Below, piece after piece: positions 22,605-33,232 of a stretch of DNA of 64,000 bases; within the stretch, counting starts at the first letter, position 1; each line of letters opens with the position of its first letter. The position numbers and the translations under genes were made by a program. The notes under the pieces were generated by a model. The model was not told where the DNA came from, did no database searches, and was given only the letters and a program-made list of their open reading frames with translations. The stretch covers positions 16,620,046-16,684,045 of the forward strand of contig CM077824.1 of the NCBI GenBank assembly GCA_039720395.1, read 5' to 3'. The DNA is from Liquidambar formosana. Its lineage: Eukaryota; Streptophyta; Magnoliopsida; Saxifragales; Altingiaceae.

Positions 22605-23546
22605 TTACTGTTGAAGCACATCAAGCCATCTCTGCAAATTTTTTGCACGCTCCACACAGTTGCCAAAATGGTTTTTATTCCACACCCGGAACTCCTTCTT
22701 GGTATTTTTTATTTTTTGGCATAGTTGATAAGCATTAGAACCTGCAATTTGTGGTTGCCATGCTTTCTCAACGACTTCATGGCTTGAACAATCGCAAGTC
22801 CACATGGCTTCAAATTTAAACGGCCTCGGAAAATTAGCTTGCTCACCACAAGTGTTCATGAGGATTGGATTATGGTCAGAACCAATAGCAGGCAAGTGGA
22901 GAATATTGGCACAAGGAAAAATAGCTCTCCATGCTGCATTAACAAGACCCTTGTCCAGTCTCTCTTTGATATTGGCTAACCCAGCTCTTTTGTTAGACCA
23001 CGTAAAAGGGTTGCCATTACACCCCAAATCAATCAAACCACAATTGGAAATGATACCTTCAAAGCCACCCCGAGAACTAGAACAAAAAGCCCTGCCTCCT
23101 TTCTTCTCCTGTTGACAAGTGACATTATTAAAATCTCCCAGGAGAAGCCAAGGCCCAGAGAAAACTTCACTAGATTGCAAGAGAATATCCCAAAGCTGAA
23201 ACTGCTGGTGCTTGATAGAAGGAGCATAGATGCACGAGAGAAGCCAAGGTTCAATCATAGGATCTGAAAAAACAAGGCCTGAAACAATGGAATTCTCAGC
23301 AAGAGTTATGTCGATATCAACTCGAGACAACCAACATAGACATAGCCCCCTTCCTTTGTTGTTTGCTGGAACAATCTCCCACCCAGAGAAACCGAGAGAC
23401 CGAACAATCCTCTCAGTATTAGCAGATTGTAATTTAGTTTCCGAAAGAAAAACGCAGTCAGGTTTTACCTCCCTTACCATGGCCCTTAAGTGACGAATTG
23501 TGGAGGCCTGGCCCAATCCACGACAATTCCAAGCAATAACAATCAT
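22605..23546 (-). pseudogene. LINE ORF2 part: AP-type endonuclease domain
   Basis: A 313-codon open stretch starting MIVIAWNCRGLG, the usual start of plant LINE ORF2. Exonuclease-endonuclease-phosphatase motifs are visible: the Asn in WNCRGLG, Glu in LSETKL, LLGDFNNV, WSNKR, and the terminal GSDHNPI with the catalytic Asp-His pair. The domain would nick target DNA to prime reverse transcription. The frame stops at 22605; a further piece at 22544-22320 (KSKDLWLKEGDRNSKFFH) is the usual linker to the reverse transcriptase. Confidence 0.9.
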
Positions 23547-24120
23547 GGAGATGTGATGAGGAAGTGGAAGGGTAGAGGATGGTGACTTGTGTAGGAAAAC
23601 AAGTCAACCCAAAACACAACGAAGAATGGGACTCTATGAGGACTTTAATCAAACAGGTGGTGAACAAACACCAAAAGAGAGAAGAGAAAGAAATTAAGTA
23701 AAAGAAAAAGGAAAAATAAAATTAAAAATTAAGAGGGTAAAGGGAGTGAAGGAGAGTGAGAGAAGGAAATTGTGATATATAACCGATTACAGCTAATAAG
23801 AGAGGAGGTATTGAGATATATTGGTTAGCAATAAAAGGAGGTAACAGGACACGTTGAATCCAGCAAAAACCCGTTGGGAACTGAGGAGAGGAAAGAAAAA
23901 CTACGGGATAGAAAAACGGATATAGAGAGGTAAGAGTAGAAAGGAAAGCAAAACACAAACGAGCATCACAGCTAGGGAAAAACTCCAATCGAAGATGGGA
24001 GAAGAAAAACTCTCAGAGCAAAACCGGAGAGAACATACGCTACTCGCAGGAGCGTGGACATTTCTTTTCCTTATCTTTGATAATGGAACAGAGAATAAGC
24101 GATTTCTTATGAATATTAAG
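23547..24120 (-). other. Region upstream of LINE ORF2 (possible 5' UTR)
   Basis: Purine-rich on the plus strand (pyrimidine-rich on the LINE strand). There are open stretches but no recognisable gag or CCHC protein. It may be the LINE 5' UTR with ORF1 deleted, or host flank. Confidence 0.4.
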
Positions 24121-24170
24121 TGATTAATTCTTATTGTTATCATTTTCCTCTTCTTGCTCTTTTCTTTCTT

Positions 24171-24172
<2 letters not shown>

Positions 24173-24211
<39 letters not shown>

Positions 24212-24249
24212 TTTCTCTTACTTATCCAAAAAAAAAAAAAAAAAAAAAA
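24173..24249. repeat. Opposed poly(T) and poly(A) tracts
   Basis: 36 T residues (24173-24208), a 19-base spacer, then about 22 A residues (24228-24249). Together they can form a long A:T hairpin. They may be the tails of two oppositely oriented retroposed sequences. Confidence 0.85.
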
Positions 24250-24660
24250 CACGGAAACAGCGACAATTACTTCAATTATCACGCTGGGAAAAATAGCTGA
24301 AAGCCTGAAACAACTTGATTCCATAAGAAACGGGCTTTTTTAAATAAAAAAAAAATGAAATATCAAGTGTGGATAAAAATCAGTGTGCTTAGCTTTTCCT
24401 TTACCATTTTTTTTTTCTATTATTACATTTAGTAACTCTAGAGAATGAGAGTGCGGATTTGATAGCATCGTGTTGTGATGGCAATCATTGGATGAATTTT
24501 TGGACTGTTAAAATTAAAAGATTAAAAAGTTATTATTACAATTATCAAAATGATTTTAATTATAATTTTTTTTATCTTTTAATATCAGTTGTCCAAAATT
24601 TCATCCTTCAGTCACCATCAACCCAACGTGGTGCAAGTACCGAATTGGTGCTCCTCCTTT
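24250..24660. other. AT-rich spacer
   Basis: No gene or clear repeat is seen in this stretch. Confidence 0.5.
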
Positions 24661-24790
24661 AACACATGAGTGCCTCTTATTCTTCATAGGTTTAGGTGGG
24701 ACCCACACTACTGTCCCCACCCTGCTATTGCCCCCTGTAGAATCACATAACTAAATGCCTCTCTTTGAGGATCCTTATTTTGTCACATTA

Positions 24791-25176
24791 GAGCATCTTC
24801 AAGAATACCAACCAAATTTTTTCTACTTTAATTAGTAAAATGATATTTTTTTAAATAACTAACTAACTATCCAAGTGAGTATGCTAAGGGGTACTAGTTA
24901 TTTTTAATCTATTTCAAAAAACTTATTAATAATCTTTCTTTTTTAATCATTTGGTAGAGAGAAAGATAAAATGATGCATATAGAGAAAGAACAAGTATGA
25001 CTTTTTTAACTAAAAATAGTTTAACTAGCAAACTATTCACTAGTTAAATGTAGCTAGTCAAAATGATGATAGCTAAATAGCTAGCCGTATGGCTAACCCC
25101 TTGGAGAAGGAAAAAGAGTGAATTGGTTAGTTAAAATAGTTTAAAAGAATTGTATAACTAACCTTTGGAGATGCTC
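24791..25176. mobile_element. Tourist-like MITE, TTA duplication
   Basis: TIRs GAGCATCTTCAA and, on the other strand, GAGCATCTCCAAAGG, with TTA at 24788-24790 and 25177-25179. The interior repeats CTAACTA/TAGTTAG words on both arms. It belongs to the same TIR family as 26141-26850. Confidence 0.75.
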
Positions 25177-26140
25177 TTAGAGTTTTGGAGTTCTCAGCTA
25201 CTTAGAGCAACATTACCCCATGGCACATAAGGTGTGCCTTTACTCTTTCAGGTTTACGTGGGACCCACCCTATTGTCCCCACCAATAGAGACACAGAACT
25301 GAATCCCTCGCTTTAGGACCACACCTTGTCAATTGGAGTCTTGGAGGTTAGGTGGGATCCCCCCATATTGTCCCTATCCCTAGAATCACAAGAAGAACTA
25401 CATGTATGGTATGTGTGATATTACAAGCCAACCAAAATGGAGTTAAGAGGGATAATTATAGTATTTTTTGGCCTGCAATCCTATTATACTTCACACCCAT
25501 TAGCTCACACGTAGACATGTCACAGTTACATTGAAGATGAAGACTTACTCTAGAATCACAGAACTGAATGCCTCTTTGAGGACCCACACTTTGTCACATT
25601 GGAGTCTTGGAGGTTAGGGCTTAGCAATTGAAATCAAGCACCCCTTAACAACCGCATGTATCCCCCTCAGGAAAATAAATAAATAAATAAAAACCTGCTA
25701 GTATAAGGACAGTGGACTGAAAGAAATTGGGACGTTGGGCTTGGGCAACTCAAATGTCTTATGCAATGTTTGATAGAGAGAAAAAATGGAAGGAAGAAGA
25801 AGGATAGAAAAATGGAAGGAAGGAGAGACCTTGTGATTCAGTCCCATGTTTCAATCATGATATATTCCTTGTAAATCGGGGAGCAACTTTCAATATTAAA
25901 ATATTACTTGCATTTTGTGAATATAGACACATTATTACCAACTCAATTTGAGTAGATTAATTAAGCAGTGTTTTTTTTTTTTGGGGGGGGGGAACCTCGA
26001 CTCCAATCTAACAAAGTGTGGGCCCTCAAAAGAGGCATTCAGTTATGTGATTCTAGAGTAACTTTTCAATGTAATTGTGACACGACATGAGTCATTGAGT
26101 GTAAAGTAAAATGAGATTGTAGAATTACAAAGTACTCTAA

Positions 26141-26850
26141 GAGCATCTCCAACCATATGAGGCATTAGTGAGCTATATGCATTTTTTGCATCGTCATAGT
26201 ATAAAAATGTATTGCTACAGTTAAAATGCATCACATGAAAAAAATAACTATTCCAATGCATGTGAGTCATTTTTTAGCGTCACCTACCTTTCTTTTTTTT
26301 TGGCTAAATAGATGTTAAAAAAAAAAAAAAAAAAACCCTCAGAATCTAGGGTGAGAAACACCAACTAGATCTGCCCTTAAAAGGGTACAAAGCCCCACTA
26401 GGGGAGAATCCAAAATAAGGAGATTACATGGCATGTCATGGCCCTCCTTGGCTAGAAAGTCTGCACAGTGATTTCCTTCTCTATAGGACTGTTGCAGATT
26501 ACACGCCCAATCCCTATTTATCAACATTCGACAATCTTGAATAAGGACTGCATCAGGGTGGAATTGCTGCTGAGCAGAGTTAATTAATTCAATAGAGACC
26601 TGAGAATCCATTTCAATGATGAATTTCCTAAACCCAAGATCCCAGGCCAACGTAATACCTTGTTTGATTCTCCACTTCCAACCATTTTCTTGGAGGATGA
26701 TGTGGCAAATTTGTATTTTGACTATTTCTTGAGTCAAATATAAGTCAAGATTTGCCTCACCAAATATCTCACCCATTGGAGCACTTACTTTTTACACATG
26801 AGGCAAAAAATAGCTTTGCCTTACCTTTTGCTTCATGATTGGAGATGCTC
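26141..26850. mobile_element. Tourist-like MITE, TAA duplication, interrupted by a LINE fragment
   Basis: TIRs GAGCATCTCCAACCAT and, on the other strand, GAGCATCTCCAATCAT, flanked by TAA at 26138-26140 and 26851-26853. The interior carries a LINE 3' fragment at about 26290-26776, so the MITE is the older insertion. Confidence 0.75.
26290..26776 (-). pseudogene. LINE 3' fragment, RNase H domain
   Basis: An open minus-strand stretch (26776-26339, 145 codons) with GITLAWDLGFRKFIIEMDSQ and SYREGNHCADFLAKEGHD, the C-terminal half of a plant LINE RNase H. Its 3' side ends with a T-rich stretch, AGCC and a short A tail (T-run at about 26292-26300 on the plus strand), the same 3' design as the 19-kb LINE. 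Strongly 5'-truncated; not a host gene. Confidence 0.8.
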
Positions 26851-27560
26851 TAACAATTTTATAATATTGTACTCTTATTTTCTTGTGATATTACGTCAAC
26901 TGTATCATATAAGTTATTCATGTGATTCTAGGGTTGGGGACAACAGGATAAGTCCCACCTAAACCTCCAACACTCCAATGTGCCAAGTTGTGGGCCCTAA
27001 AAGAGACATTCGATCATTTAGTTATGTGATTCTAAGGGTGCGGACAGCAAAGGGTGGGTCCCACCTAACCTGAATGGTAGACCTTATGTGCCATGGGATG
27101 GAGAATAACTTCCATGCAACTATGACATGGGTTATGTGGTGTCATGGGTCAATGAGAATTCCATGTAGTTATGATATGGGTTATGTGATGTCACGGATCA
27201 ATGAAAGTAAAACAAAATAGGATTATGAAGTAAAAAAAATATTATGATAATTTTATTTTACTTGATTCTCATTTGACCCGTGACGTCCCTCGGCCATGTC
27301 GCAATTGCATAGGAGTTCTTATCCACGAGGTGTTGTTGCTCTAAGTAGACCTGAAATACAAAGACTCCAATGTGACAGACTGACAGTGTGAACCCTCAGG
27401 CAGGCCTCAGAGAGGCATTCAGTTATATGATTCTAGGGGTTTAAGAGTGGTGAAGATAGCAGGGTGGATCCCACCTAAAGTATGGGCCCTCAACGAGAGG
27501 GAGTGGGGCATTCAGTCCTGTGATTCTAGGGGTGGGGACTTTCTAGGCCGCAACGGCGTG

Positions 27561-28515
27561 TATCCCTACATGGCTACATGGTCACTTTCTCCTCTCCTTA
27601 TTACGGACTACATGGTAATTTCATTTTTTTTTTATCAATAATAAATAAATAAAAACTTACCAAAGAACAATGAGTACTAGGAGGCTAAAGGTGGCTTTGT
27701 GGCTTCAGCATATGGCAAGAGATGGTACGCATGTAGGTCACGTGGAAGGGGTTGGGTAATGTATAGATTTAAGTCATAATATACTCACAACAGCTTACAA
27801 ATTTAAGAATTAGTATCACTATTGATTGTTATTTACAGAAATAAACAGAAAAACATCACATAATCATTACTAATTTCATGAATAGTAATTAACAATGATA
27901 TTAATTATTAAATTTGTAATTCATTTGACACACAATACAATTATTTTTTTCTTTAGAAAAATTATGTGAAAACTGATTTTGGGCATTTCTTATTGTTTAC
28001 CCTTTACTAATTAATTTATTATACCAAACTAAACACCTCTACAAAACGACCACACCAAAAAAATAAATAAATAAATAAATAAAACAACTATAACAAGACA
28101 CAACTATCAATTGCCCAACCCTTCCATCGCTGAATCCACAAAGCCACCTATATCCTCCTTATACTCAACGACTGCCCCGTGCTACTCGTGTGAGAAATTG
28201 CCCATTTGTCCACCAGTAAGGGTTTATGTCAAACCCTTCACGTTCTTTGGTAATTTTCTTTCTTTATTAGGGAGAAATTAATTTACCATGTAATATAAAG
28301 GGGAGAAATATCTTAGGCCACAAAGGTAAGTGGTCATGAAGGAAAGGAAGGTGAAGCGCATCTTTAATGGTGCACTAAAATGTGTACTATTGTTATTTAA
28401 TTTAGCAATAGTACATCTTTGGTGGTGTTTCAATGATATTCTAAAAAAATATAGAAATAGCACACTCTTGTATCATATTTGACACACATTTGTACTGTCT
28501 ATATCTATATCTATA
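27561..28515. other. Intergenic, with foldback MITE family 3
   Basis: AT-rich. The only recognisable item is the foldback element at about 27790-27945 listed separately; the rest is featureless. Confidence 0.45.
27790..27945. mobile_element. Foldback MITE family 3, copy 1
   Basis: ACAAATTTAAGAATTAGTATCA at the left (first 20 bases are enough to see the match) faces its inverse TGATATTAATTATTAAATTTG near the right end. Homologous flanking text (CATAATCATTACTAATTTCA, CAATTATTTTTTTCTTTA) recurs at 32640-32815, showing a dispersed family. Confidence 0.6.
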
Positions 28516-30297
28516 TCTATACTACCTATAAAAAGATGAATGTGAGAAAAACTTTTGATTGACTAATATACCCTTATTTTAATTTTTAAATACACAACTA
28601 CCCTTCTGCATATATAGGAAATATAACAATATAAAACATATACCTTAATAAGAATTCTAAGGAAACTATAATTCATATACTAATTAAATAAAACAAAACC
28701 TAATAGGAATTCTAAGGAAACGGAAACTATAATTCGTAAAACGCTAACAATGTTAACATATAAATACAAATAATTCGTATAATAATTAAATAAAACAAAA
28801 CCCAAATAGGAATTCTAAGGAAATGGAAACTATAATTCGTAAAACCCTAACAATGTTAACATATAAATACAAATAGAAACACATTATAAAAATCATAAAA
28901 CCCTAACACAAGAAAGAACAACTACTGTTTCCTTCTTCTGCGTCTTCTATGTGCCTTCATTGCGTCTCCTTTCTTCTGGTGCTTTGTCTGGTATGTAGTT
29001 TTCAATAAACTTGACTCATATATAAAAATTATGTTTAAACATTTAAATCTCTGCCTGTATAAACATTTAAATCTCTGCTTGCATTACATGATTGGACTTT
29101 TAAATCTCCATTTGAATTGCAAAATTAGCAAGAAAAAGAAGAGAATCAAAGACGAATTAGTTGAATGAAAATAAAAAGACGCATGCTTGAACAAAAACAA
29201 ATGAAAACCCATATTAAGAGGCCAAAAAACCAAAAAAAAAAAAAAAAAAACAAACTTGAATTGCATAAATAAAGTTTTGAATAGCACATATAATTTTTAC
29301 ATTTTCTTAAACTTTGTGTTTTGTCAAACGTAGTCTATTTTTACAGGACAAAGGAGTATTATTTTTTAATGAAAAATCAATGGTCCTTGAGTTTATTAAT
29401 CTATCGCTTTAAGGTTTGCAGAAGTTTTTGGTTTCAGACCCCACGTAAGTTATGTGTGTTCTCCCATTGTTTCCCAAATAAAAAAATCATTAAAAACTAA
29501 TTTACTCATAAATAAAATAAGAACATCCTGATCCCATAAATACCAGATTTTTAAAAGAAAAAAAAAATCATAAACGTGTACATATTAGGAATATTATTAT
29601 TTTAATAAAAAACCAATAGAAGTTCTGGATTTGTGTAAGTCTTGGTTTCGATCCCGTGTAGAGTATCTGTTTTCTCCTATATTTTTCAATATATATATAT
29701 ATATATCAAAAACTACTTTACTCATAAATAAAATGAGAACCTCCCAATCCCATAAATACTAGATTTTTTAAAGGTGGTAGTGTAGGCCTTATTAGGAACT
29801 TGAGTTAGCTTCTGTGGCATGAATCTACGCTAGGGGTGTAGATTGTAGTACATCATAAAATAAAATAAAAAGGATGGCATGTCCGTAGGGTTTGCAAAGC
29901 CGCGCAAGTCTTGGTTTTGATTTTTGTAAGACTAATGTACTAATAATTTGCTATTAAATTTTTCAACTATAGCGTAAATATGTTTTGATTGGAGAAAGAG
30001 ACAAAGAGTGAAAGAGAGAGTTTTTTTTTTTTTCAGCATTGAAAGTTTCACAAAACCTTCAAAGAATCTATATATAATGAAATTTCAAAGATAATTTTAA
30101 GCATTATGATTTGGGAAAGATAATGAAAAAAAAAAAATAGTAATCATATCAAAAGAAGTAAAGGATTGAGTGATCAGAGTGCTTTCATTTTATGCAAAGA
30201 CACAATAAAATTATTAAATTTTAAAAATATAATCATTATTGAAAAAAATAATTTAACTCAAAAAAATTCACGTACAACGCACGTGTGCACCAACTAG
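28516..30297 (+). mobile_element. Non-autonomous Helitron, 1782 bp (copy 1)
   Basis: The 5' end TCTATACTACCTATAAAAAG is preceded by A. The 3' end has a stem ACGTACAACGCACGT, a 10-12 base spacer, and CTAG (30294-30297) followed by T. This is the A^TC...CTRR^T architecture of Helitrons. There are no terminal inverted repeats or target duplication. An internal tandem array with a unit of about 100 bases (motif AGGAATTCTAAGGAAA at about 28653, 28705 and 28808) is shared in form with the 52918-54760 copy. No Rep/helicase ORF. Confidence 0.8.
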
Positions 30298-31868
30298 TAT
30301 TACTGAGCAAGCATAAAAATGGTTTTAAAAGGGAGAATAGGGTGGTTATGCCAAAAAAAAAGTACGTGCCATTTATACCATTAGAGCATATTGTGTTAAA
30401 TTAGAACATCTGATACCATAGCAAATGCTAAAATGAAAATAATATAATCAAAATAACACAAACTACTGAAATGATGAACATGTATTATTTAATAGGATCA
30501 CCTACTTAGGAAAGAGATTCTCTTCATTTAATAGATGGTCCATTGAAATCCAAACTATTTATATCATGTGGGATCCACCAAAATATGTAGGACCCGTATG
30601 ATATGAATAGTTCAGATTTTAATGGACTGTCCATTGCAATGGAGAGAATCCTTACTCAGATGGCCTAAATTCTTACATCCGCTAATTGTTTTAGTTCTCT
30701 CACAAAAAAAAAAAAAATGTAGAGTTTCATATTCATGTGAGTAAATGTAAGAAAGTTAAAACAATTGTAGGTTGAAGGAGTTGGAATTTTTATCATTTTC
30801 ATCATTCATATTTCACTTAATAATTTAATTGCTTACTTGGAAAGGCCTTACCAAATCGGTTTGTTTTGAAATATAGGATAATGTCTTATTATTCAAGTGC
30901 AGTACTTGAATAGTGCTATAAGAGTACAACGTAAAGGCCTAACCAAACAACAATTATATATTGATATATAGAGTTCAAATGTAGGATATTTCGGATTATC
31001 CCGTATGATTATGGACATCTATAAATGACACGTGCATATTTACGCATGCACGTGTATTGTCCACAGACGATCATGATTGTACAAAATATCCCACATATGA
31101 TCGAAGTTGTTTGTATATATGATTTTTTTTGTCTAATGATATAGCTACCTAGCTATGACCATTTATATGGTATGAATTTTTAAAAATATATATATTTTTA
31201 AAATCTCATATTGATGACTACTGCCCTATCATTAGGAAAACAATTGAGAATAAATATCACTACTTTGGACAAAATTCGTTACATCAACATAAAACTACAA
31301 CAAATAGTCCTAAGATGGACAGAGATCCTTTGCCCCTTAATCATGCCTTATGGACTAAAATCTTTTGCCCTTTTAATCATGCACCCTACCTTGACCCTCC
31401 ATATAATTGAGCTCCGTCATTATTAAAATATTATTGGGACCAACCAAACAGTTTGTCAAACTAAATACATTATATCCTCAAAAAATAAGGTCTATTGAAA
31501 CATCTTAATTATTCAATTAGTTTAATTTTAATCAAGTTATTTGAACTACTAGTAAAACTTTTGATAATGTTGTAAGAGAAAAATAGTTTTAATCAAATGG
31601 TCAAAATCTTTTAAAGAACTTGATCATTGAATGATAAGACACACAAAGAGAAACCCATTATATGATAAATTCTTATATTATTTTTATAATGCTAACATGA
31701 CCCTATCATGCAAATGAGTACAAAAGGGGTTATAAAGGAGGGCAGAGAGGATCTTTTTTGCCTATGATCAATATCCAATAAGACAAATTATAGATTGCAC
31801 AAATTTTTTATCCAAATCATTTACCTAAATGACGTGGCAGCCGCCACATCAATCCATTATAAATAGTT
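30298..31868. other. Intergenic, AT-rich
   Basis: Contains foldback MITE family 2 copy 2 at 30971-31109. A short inverted pair near 30500-30660 ('agattctc...ggtccattgaaatcc' against 'gatttt aatggactg...gagaatcc') may be another small foldback remnant. No gene recognised. Confidence 0.45.
30971..31109. mobile_element. Foldback MITE family 2, copy 2
   Basis: GAGTTCAAATGTAGGATAT at the left and CACATATGATCGAAGTTG at the right match, in reverse orientation, the ends of 1117-1262. The central ACGTGCATATTTACGCATGC palindrome is also shared. Confidence 0.65.
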
Positions 31869-32246
31869 GGGTAAATTGCAAAAAACCTCCCTAAAGTATT
31901 TTTTTTTGGGGGGGGGGGGGGAGGTGTCAGCAAATAACCCTTTTCATGTTTTAATTTTACCAATGTGCCTCCCTTATGTTTTATTTTTTGTTAATGTGCC
32001 CCACCGTCACTCGCCGTTAATGAAATTTGATGGAAATTAGTGACGTGTGTACACAATTAACGGACCCGTGTTATCCAAAATGCCCTTGACTAGTGAAATG
32101 CAGGATTTTTACATCACGTTTACCATTAACGATGTTAAACCAATTAACTCCCCAATTAAATTAAGGGGCACATTTATAAAATTAAAACATAAGGAAGATT
32201 ATCTGTTGACCTCCCATACTTTAGAGGAGTTTTCTGCAATTTACCC
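31869..32246. mobile_element. Mutator-like MITE, 378 bp, perfect 9-bp target duplication
   Basis: TIRs GGGTAAATTGCAAAAAACCT and, on the other strand, GGGTAAATTGCAGAAAACTC are flanked by TAAATAGTT at 31860-31868 and 32247-32255 (9/9). A 9-bp duplication is typical of Mutator-like elements. No transposase inside; the plus-strand ORF here is incidental. It includes a G-run at about 31909-31921. Confidence 0.85.
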
Positions 32247-32639
32247 TAAATAGTTATTCTACATAAAAAATTTTGTTGATTGGTCCATTTGTCATATTAC
32301 TTGAGTAAGAGGACTTGGGTAAAAAACTTTGGACAATATAACATTAATCTGTTTGGTATATTATGAAAACAAAATCTGATAGTTTCGTACATAGTTATTA
32401 AAATCGGAACCGGTCCTTTTTTACTTGAATTATAGAAAGTTAGAAACCTGTCCCAGTTAGACTATTAAATGTATATTGTGTGCGTTATAAAAAAATCTAG
32501 ATTTGGCGCAAAGTGTAGAACCGCAAACCGATCCACACGCTTGTCCTATGATAAAATTGATAAATTACAAGAAACTCATTAATACTTATCCATTCTTTAC
32601 GTAACCCCTTCCAGCAAAAAAAAAATAGTTATAATGTCT

Positions 32640-32815
32640 TCCAAATAACTTATAAATTTAATAATTAGCACCATCATTTATCACTGTTCATAGAAGTAGA
32701 TGAAAAAACAGCATGTAACCACCGTTAATTAATTTCACGAATAGTGTTAACAGTGGTATTAATTGCTAAATTTGTAAATTATCTGGGGGGACATTACAAT
32801 TATTTTTTCTTTAAG
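32640..32815. mobile_element. Foldback MITE family 3, copy 2
   Basis: ATAAATTTAATAATTAGCACC faces GGTATTAATTGCTAAATTTG in inverted orientation. Flanking and internal words match 27790-27945 and its right flank. Confidence 0.6.
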
Positions 32816-32911
32816 TGGTTACGTGAAAAATGGCCAGACATTAGGAGGCTTTCTTGTAATTTACCTAAATATTAATACACTAAATGCTTCTTTAGTCTTT
32901 ACTAGGGTCAC

Positions 32912-32947
<36 letters not shown>

Positions 32948-32984
32948 TCTTTTTTTTTTTTTTTTTTTGTCCTAGCATATCTGT

Positions 32985-33232
32985 ATTTTTTTTTTTTTGG
33001 ACGATCGATACAAACTACCCTTATCCCTTATCCTTCTCAATATCAATAATGGAACGTGAGGACTGCACATGTTTAAAGGATTAGTCAGGACCAAAGCCAC
33101 TAATGCCTTTGTTGACAAAATAAATAAAAAAATAAAAAGAATATATCAACAAGTGGGCATTAATGTTTTTCCGTAAGCTTGAACCCGATATCACTTATTT
33201 AACAAGTGATCCAAATGCCATTAACCAATATC
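32985..33232 (-). mobile_element. SINE-like repeat family B, copy 2
   Basis: On the minus strand it shares GGCATTTGGATCACTTGTTAA, CAAGCTTACGGAAAAACATT and the closing GGGATAAGGGTAGTTTG words with the 17.6-kb and 44.1-kb copies. It carries an extra internal stretch of about 80 bases, and a T-run on the plus strand (32988-32998) marks the tail. Confidence 0.55.

Larger units (their letters stand above)
19340..23546 (-). mobile_element. Plant L1-type LINE (ORF2 nearly complete, inactivated)
   Basis: On the minus strand the order is endonuclease, reverse transcriptase, zf-RVT, RNase H, a T-rich 3' UTR ending TTAGC and a poly(A) tail (poly(T) at about 19341-19362 on the plus strand). This is the layout of plant L1-clade elements with RNase H. 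Several in-frame stops and at least two frameshifts break ORF2, so it is dead. No ORF1 (gag with CCHC knuckle) was recognised upstream of the endonuclease; 23547-24120 may be 5' UTR or flank. A clear target duplication was not found. Confidence 0.9.
24660..27560. repeat. Cluster of head-to-head dispersed repeats (large imperfect palindrome)
   Basis: A unit recognised by GGTGGGACCCAC, TGTCCCCACC, CTAGAATCACATAACTGAATG, CCTCTTTGAGG and TTGGAGTCTTGGAGGTTAGG occurs on the plus strand at about 24690-24795, 25250-25400 and 25540-25625. It occurs on the minus strand at about 25990-26065, 26925-27085, 27330-27440 and 27470-27540. The motif CCATGGCACATAAGGT flanks one copy on each side (about 25217 and 27078, inverted). 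The left copies face right and the right copies face left, with the centre at about 25.8-26.0 kb. No coding capacity. Two MITEs interrupt the cluster. Confidence 0.75.

Noticed and set aside
26339..26776. Independent 145-residue gene
   Set aside because: The translation is a LINE RNase H fragment and the sequence ends in a LINE-type 3' tail within a MITE; not a host gene.
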